Notes under the pieces: generated by a model
Seen by the model: the letters and a program-made list of their open reading frames with translations, nothing else
Told to the model about the DNA's origin: nothing
The model's database searches: none
Assembly: GCA_017456945.1 (NCBI GenBank)
Contig: JAFTIK010000086.1
Span: forward strand, 1-9,551
DNA: 9,551 nt
From: Clostridia bacterium
GTDB lineage: Bacteria > Bacillota_A > Clostridia > Christensenellales > Borkfalkiaceae
Direction: 5' to 3'
Translations under genes and position numbers: made by a program
Shown: one piece after another, positions 6,475-9,551 of the stretch
How the letters are laid out: every line of letters begins with the position of its first letter
Position numbering within the stretch: the stretch's first letter is position 1

Positions 6475-7515
6475 ATGCACGAAAAAAGTTTTAGTGAAAG
6501 TTATAAACAAGCAGGCGTAGATATTACCGCTGGTTATAAAGCGGTAGAATTGATGAAAGGACATATCAAAAGAACGATGACGTCGGGCGTTTGCTCTGAT
6601 ATCGGTGGTTTCGGCGGATTGTTCTCGCTAGATACTAGTATCAAGAATCCCGTTTTAGTTAGTGGGACGGATGGCGTTGGTACTAAACTCAAACTTGCTT
6701 TCCTTATGGATAAGCACGATACCGTTGGTATTGACTGCGTTGCTATGTGCGTTAACGATGTAATTTGTTGCGGAGCAAAACCCTTGTTCTTCTTAGATTA
6801 CATTGCAGTTGGCAAAAACGTGCCCGAACGCGTTGCGTCTATCGTTTCGGGCGTTGCAGAAGGTTGCGTTCAGTCGGGCGCAGCGCTAATCGGTGGCGAA
6901 ACTGCGGAAATGCCAGGTTTGTACCCCGTTGACGAATACGACCTTGCAGGTTTTGCAGTTGGTGTAGTTGACAAAACTAAAATTCTTGACAATAAGACGA
7001 TTAAAGAAGGGGACGCTGTAATCGCAATCGCATCTAGCGGCGTTCACAGTAACGGTTTCTCTCTTGTAAGAAAGGTGTTTGATATTGAAAACGCAGATAT
7101 AAAAACCCCGATGGAAGAACTTGGTGGAAAGAGCCTTGGCGAAACTCTTTTAACGCCGACCAAGATTTACGTTAAATCTATCTTGTCACTTATCGAAAGC
7201 GTACAAGTTAAAGCAATATCTCATATTACGGGCGGTGGTTTCTATGAAAATATTCCCAGAAGTATTCCCGAAGGTTACTGCGCAAAGATTAATAAGAGCG
7301 CCGTTAAGATATTGCCGATATTCAAACTTATAGCAAAGACGGGCAACGTTTCCGAAAGAGATATGTTCAACACCTTTAATATGGGCGTAGGAATGAGCGT
7401 AGTAGTAAATAAAGAAGACGCTAAAAAGGCTGTTGAAATCTTAAAGGCAAACGGTGAAGACGCTTACGTTATGGGTGAAATCGTTAAGTCTGAAAACAAA
7501 ATAGAAATTTGCTAA
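6475..7515 (+). CDS. purM: Phosphoribosylformylglycinamidine cyclo-ligase (AIR synthetase) PurM
   Basis: PurM uses ATP to close the imidazole ring of formylglycinamidine ribonucleotide, giving AIR, the purine-pathway substrate upstream of PurE. From the ATG at 6475 the protein has 346 residues, the normal family length. Signatures in order: [11 protein letters not shown] (10-20), the ATP-binding region [14 protein letters not shown] (62-75), MCVNDV (91-96), GGETAEMPG (140-148), SSGVHSNGF (187-195), HITGGGF (250-256) and FNMGVGM (301-307). The N-terminal PurM/AIRS domain (to about 165) and C-terminal AIRS_C domain are both complete. An in-frame ATG at 6460 would add five residues and overlap the purF stop, but the GGAG site supports 6475. 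Expression is likely coupled to purF. An 81-base gap with a hairpin separates it from purN. Nothing looks damaged. Confidence 0.96.
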   Translation: MHEKSFSESYKQAGVDITAGYKAVELMKGHIKRTMTSGVCSDIGGFGGLFSLDTSIKNPVLVSGTDGVGTKLKLAFLMDKHDTVGIDCVAMCVNDVICCGAKPLFFLDYIAVGKNVPERVASIVSGVAEGCVQSGAALIGGETAEMPGLYPVDEYDLAGFAVGVVDKTKILDNKTIKEGDAVIAIASSGVHSNGFSLVRKVFDIENADIKTPMEELGGKSLGETLLTPTKIYVKSILSLIESVQVKAISHITGGGFYENIPRSIPEGYCAKINKSAVKILPIFKLIAKTGNVSERDMFNTFNMGVGMSVVVNKEDAKKAVEILKANGEDAYVMGEIVKSENKIEIC

Positions 7516-7518
7516 TTA

Positions 7519-7563
7519 GCGTACGTAAGCATTTGCGGGTAAAAACTTGCAGATGCTTTACGC
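7519..7563 (+). other. Long imperfect hairpin in the purM-purN gap
   Basis: GCGTA (7519-7523) pairs with TACGC (7559-7563). After a three-base bulge (CGT), AAGCATTTGC (7527-7536) pairs with GCAGATGCTT (7549-7558) through ten pairs including one G-U. The loop can close further through GGGT/ACTT. No T tract follows (CTACTTATAAAC), so it is not an intrinsic terminator. An mRNA processing or stabilising element, or a small-repeat remnant, would fit. Confidence 0.5.
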
Positions 7564-7586
7564 CTACTTATAAACAAAGTGAATTC

Positions 7587-7590
7587 GGAG
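7587..7590 (+). promoter_or_regulatory. Ribosome binding site that fixes the purN start
   Basis: GGAG at 7587-7590 lies six bases before the ATG at 7597. A GTG at 7579 in the same frame would place this site inside the gene and has no comparable site of its own, so 7597 is preferred. Confidence 0.75.
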
Positions 7591-7596
7591 AGAAAA

Positions 7597-8211
7597 ATGA
7601 ACGATAAGGTAAAAATAGCCGTTCTCGTATCGGGTGGTGGAACAAATCTTCAAGCCATAATCGATTACGAAAAAGCAGGAAAACTGCAAGAAGGCGAACT
7701 AGTAAAAGTCATATCTAGCAAGAACGGGGCGTACGCCCTTACCCGCGCGGAAAACGCAGGTATAGAAGGGGTAGTAGTTCAAAGAAAAGGGGCTACTCAA
7801 AAAGACTTTGAAGCGGGCATAATCAAAGAACTTGAAGAATGCAACGCCGAAGTTATAGTCTTAGCGGGTTTTATGTGTATTCTGTCAAAGGATTTTACAG
7901 ATAGATATAAAAACAGAATTATCAACGTTCACCCCGCGCTTATCCCTAGTTTTTGCGGTGAAGGGTTTTACGGTCTTAAAGTTCACGAAAAAGCGCTTGA
8001 ATACGGTGTGAAAGTAACGGGCGCAACCGTTCACTTCGTAAACGAAATTGCAGACGGTGGAAAGATAATTATGCAAAAGGCGGTTAACGTTTTAGAAAAC
8101 GACACCCCCGAAATCTTACAAAAACGCGTAATGGAAGAAGCCGAATGGAAAATTCTTCCCGAATCGCTTAAAAAAGTCTGCCAAATGATACAAAAAGGAG
8201 AAATAAAATGA
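7597..8211 (+). CDS. purN: Phosphoribosylglycinamide formyltransferase PurN
   Basis: PurN transfers a formyl group from 10-formyl-tetrahydrofolate to GAR, the third purine step. From the ATG at 7597 the product has 204 residues, typical for PurN. It shows the N-terminal phosphate-binding loop LVSGGGTNLQA (10-20) and the catalytic triad of the formyltransferase fold: N110 and H112 in INVHPALIPSF, and D143 in the IADGGKII stretch. The segment KVTGATVHFVNE (129-140) is also typical. Its dependence on 10-formyl-THF fits control by the upstream ZTP riboswitch. The stop TGA overlaps the next ATG by four bases (ATGA), indicating translational coupling to the PurO-like gene. No sign of damage. It is the folate-dependent PurN and not the formate-dependent PurT. 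Confidence 0.96.
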   Translation: MNDKVKIAVLVSGGGTNLQAIIDYEKAGKLQEGELVKVISSKNGAYALTRAENAGIEGVVVQRKGATQKDFEAGIIKELEECNAEVIVLAGFMCILSKDFTDRYKNRIINVHPALIPSFCGEGFYGLKVHEKALEYGVKVTGATVHFVNEIADGGKIIMQKAVNVLENDTPEILQKRVMEEAEWKILPESLKKVCQMIQKGEIK

Positions 8212-8945
8212 GTAAACAAGGATTAAATACTATAGAACAATTACTTTCAACCAACACTTACCCAGGTAGGGGAATTATCGTCGGCAAAAGTCAAGACGGT
8301 AAGAGCGCAATGATTGCCTACTTTATTATGGGTAGAAGCGCAAACAGCCGTAACCGTATTTTTGAAAGATATCAAGGTGGTATGAGAACCAAGGCTTTCG
8401 ACGAAAGTAAACTTGAAGATCCTAGCCTTATCATTTACAATCCTTATCTAGAATGTGGGGCAAGTGATATCGTTACCAACGGCGACCAAACGGATACCGT
8501 GTATAACTATATCAAAGAACACGGCGACGACGGTTTTTCGTTTGAAAAATCCCTACATACCCGTGAATTCGAGCCAGACCACCCCAACTATACACCCAGA
8601 ATTTCAGCAATTTTAAATTACTGTCTAGAAGGAAAGACCTTTAACTATAAACTTTCTATCTTAAAGAGTAACGACGGTAATCCCGAAGTTTGTAACAGAT
8701 ATTTTTACAGTTATTCGCCAGTAAACGGGTTAGGTCATTTTATTCACACTTACGAGTGTGACGGCAATCCGATTCCGTCTTTCTACGGCGAGCCCGAAAA
8801 GGTGGTTTTACCAAACACGGCGAAAGAACTTTCCGAACTAGTTTGGAATAACCTTAACGAAGATAACAAAGTATCCCTTTTCGTCAGAGTAGTTTCACTT
8901 GAAGACGGCAAGGCGGAAGAAATTATAATCAATAAGAATAAATAG
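8208..8945 (+). CDS. Stand-alone IMP cyclohydrolase (PurO-like)
   Basis: This 245-residue protein resembles the IMP cyclohydrolase family first known from archaeal PurO, an Ntn-hydrolase-type fold that dehydrates FAICAR to IMP, the final step of the pathway. The clearest match is the N-terminal block YPGRGIIVGKSQDGKS (18-33) followed by GRSANSRNR (42-50). This parallels the 'GRxxxVGK...SSRSFPNR' pattern of PurO. Later conserved-looking pieces are TNGDQTDT (90-97) and a DHPNYTPRISA segment (124-134). It has no similarity to the MGS-like cyclohydrolase domain of ordinary bacterial PurH. Position supports the call: its ATG overlaps the purN stop by four bases, AAGGAG (8195-8200) lies seven bases upstream, and an AICAR transformylase without a cyclohydrolase domain follows nine bases later. 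It is longer than archaeal PurO (about 200). Function is inferred from family and context; moderately high confidence. Confidence 0.82.
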   Translation: MSKQGLNTIEQLLSTNTYPGRGIIVGKSQDGKSAMIAYFIMGRSANSRNRIFERYQGGMRTKAFDESKLEDPSLIIYNPYLECGASDIVTNGDQTDTVYNYIKEHGDDGFSFEKSLHTREFEPDHPNYTPRISAILNYCLEGKTFNYKLSILKSNDGNPEVCNRYFYSYSPVNGLGHFIHTYECDGNPIPSFYGEPEKVVLPNTAKELSELVWNNLNEDNKVSLFVRVVSLEDGKAEEIIINKNK

Positions 8946-8954
8946 GAGATAATC

Positions 8955-9551
8955 ATGCAGGAATTAGAACTTAAATACGGTTGTAATCCCAACCAAAAAC
9001 CTTCAAGAATATATATGGCAAACGGGACAGATCTTCCCGTAAAAATCTTAAGCGGTAAGCCGGGATATATTAACTTTCTCGATGCTTTTAACTCTTGGCA
9101 ACTAGTAAAGGAACTTAAAGAAGCAACCGGCAAACCTTGCGCTACTAGTTTTAAGCACGTTAGCCCCGCGGGCGCTGCCGTTGGCGAAAAACTTTCCGAA
9201 ACGGAAAAGAAAGCATGCTTTGTTGACGATATCGTGGGTTTAGACGATTCTCCTATTGCTTGCGCTTACGCAAGAGCAAGGGGTACGGACAGAATGAGTT
9301 CGTTCGGCGACTGGATTGCTCTTTCCGACGAATGTGACGAAGTTACCGCAAAAATTATTAAAAGAGAAGTTTCCGACGGGGTTATCGCACCGTCTTATTC
9401 GCCCAAGGCTTTGGAAATTCTTCAAGCAAAGCGTAACGGAACTTATAACGTAGTTCAAATAGACCCCGATTACGTTCCCGAAGAAAAAGAAACGAAACAA
9501 GTTTTCGGCATTACCTTTGAACAGGGCAGAAACAACTTTAAAATCGATAGA
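8955..9551 (+). CDS. AICAR transformylase, PurH-like without the IMP cyclohydrolase domain (5' part)
   Basis: Only the first 199 codons are in the window; the frame is open at the edge. The protein resembles the formyltransferase part of PurH, which transfers the formyl group of 10-formyl-THF to AICAR (ZMP). It begins directly with [12 protein letters not shown] (6-17), matching the start of the AICARFT domain ('LRYGENPHQ') in Pur[14 protein letters not shown] (65-77) carries the catalytic Lys-His pair (K67-H68) seen as 'VKHxNPCG' in Pur[23 protein letters not shown] (102-123) is also typical. The roughly 190-residue MGS-like cyclohydrolase domain that precedes this in bifunctional PurH is absent. 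AGGAG (8944-8948) overlaps the stop of the previous gene, six bases before the ATG. Together with the PurO-like neighbour it supplies the split PurH function. Its substrate ZMP is the signal read by the operon's riboswitch. The C-terminal half cannot be judged. Confidence 0.9.
   Translation, partial: MQELELKYGCNPNQKPSRIYMANGTDLPVKILSGKPGYINFLDAFNSWQLVKELKEATGKPCATSFKHVSPAGAAVGEKLSETEKKACFVDDIVGLDDSPIACAYARARGTDRMSSFGDWIALSDECDEVTAKIIKREVSDGVIAPSYSPKALEILQAKRNGTYNVVQIDPDYVPEEKETKQVFGITFEQGRNNFKIDR

Noticed and set aside
7579..7596. purN start at GTG 7579
   Set aside because: It would place the GGAG site inside the gene and add residues not typical of PurN; ATG 7597 fits better.
1..9551. Mobile elements, CRISPR arrays, tRNA or rRNA genes
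   Set aside because: No transposase or integrase motifs, no regularly spaced repeats, and no tRNA or rRNA-like segments were found in reading both strands.

Overview
The window reads as part of a chromosome from an AT-leaning, low-GC Gram-positive bacterium, most likely an anaerobic member of the Clostridia. The reasons are the AT-rich intergenic DNA with strong GGAG-type ribosome binding sites, consensus housekeeping promoters, a cluster-cysteine (4Fe-4S type) PurF with a short propeptide, and a purine pathway whose last two steps sit on two separate proteins instead of one PurH. This placement is inference; no marker gene such as rRNA is present. Every gene I can support is on the + strand.

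Layout. (1) 1-310: a fragment resembling the C-terminal part of a U32-family peptidase. It looks eroded: an in-frame stop lies just upstream, the middle is unusually short, and the C-terminus ends early. (2) 352-1335: a consensus promoter and a degV-family (fatty-acid-binding) gene. (3) 1354-4187: trkA and trkH, a two-gene potassium-uptake unit, preceded by a hairpin and ended by an AT-rich terminator. (4) 4236-9551: a purine biosynthesis operon, purE-purF-purM-purN-purO-like-AICAR transformylase, the last gene running off the window end. It starts from a consensus promoter and a leader that matches the ZTP (pfl) riboswitch, with an intrinsic terminator whose 5' strand overlaps the conserved aptamer core.

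How the parts work together. The ZTP riboswitch class senses ZMP/ZTP, which accumulate when 10-formyl-tetrahydrofolate is short. Two enzymes in this operon use that cofactor: PurN and the AICAR transformylase. The transformylase also uses ZMP (AICAR) as substrate, so the leader monitors a metabolite that the operon itself consumes. PurF makes phosphoribosylamine, PurN formylates GAR, PurM closes the imidazole ring to give AIR, PurE carboxylates it, the transformylase formylates AICAR, and the PurO-like protein closes the second ring to IMP. purD, purL/Q/S, purC, purB and purK are not in the window.

Most worth a second look: PurF keeps its catalytic cysteine and all four cluster cysteines, but differs at two positions that bind glutamine in characterised PurF enzymes. 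The PurH function is split. PurE has an altered active-site loop with no purK nearby. There are also several intercistronic hairpins inside the pur operon. I did not find a clearly new type of system; most of the window is recognisable metabolism.
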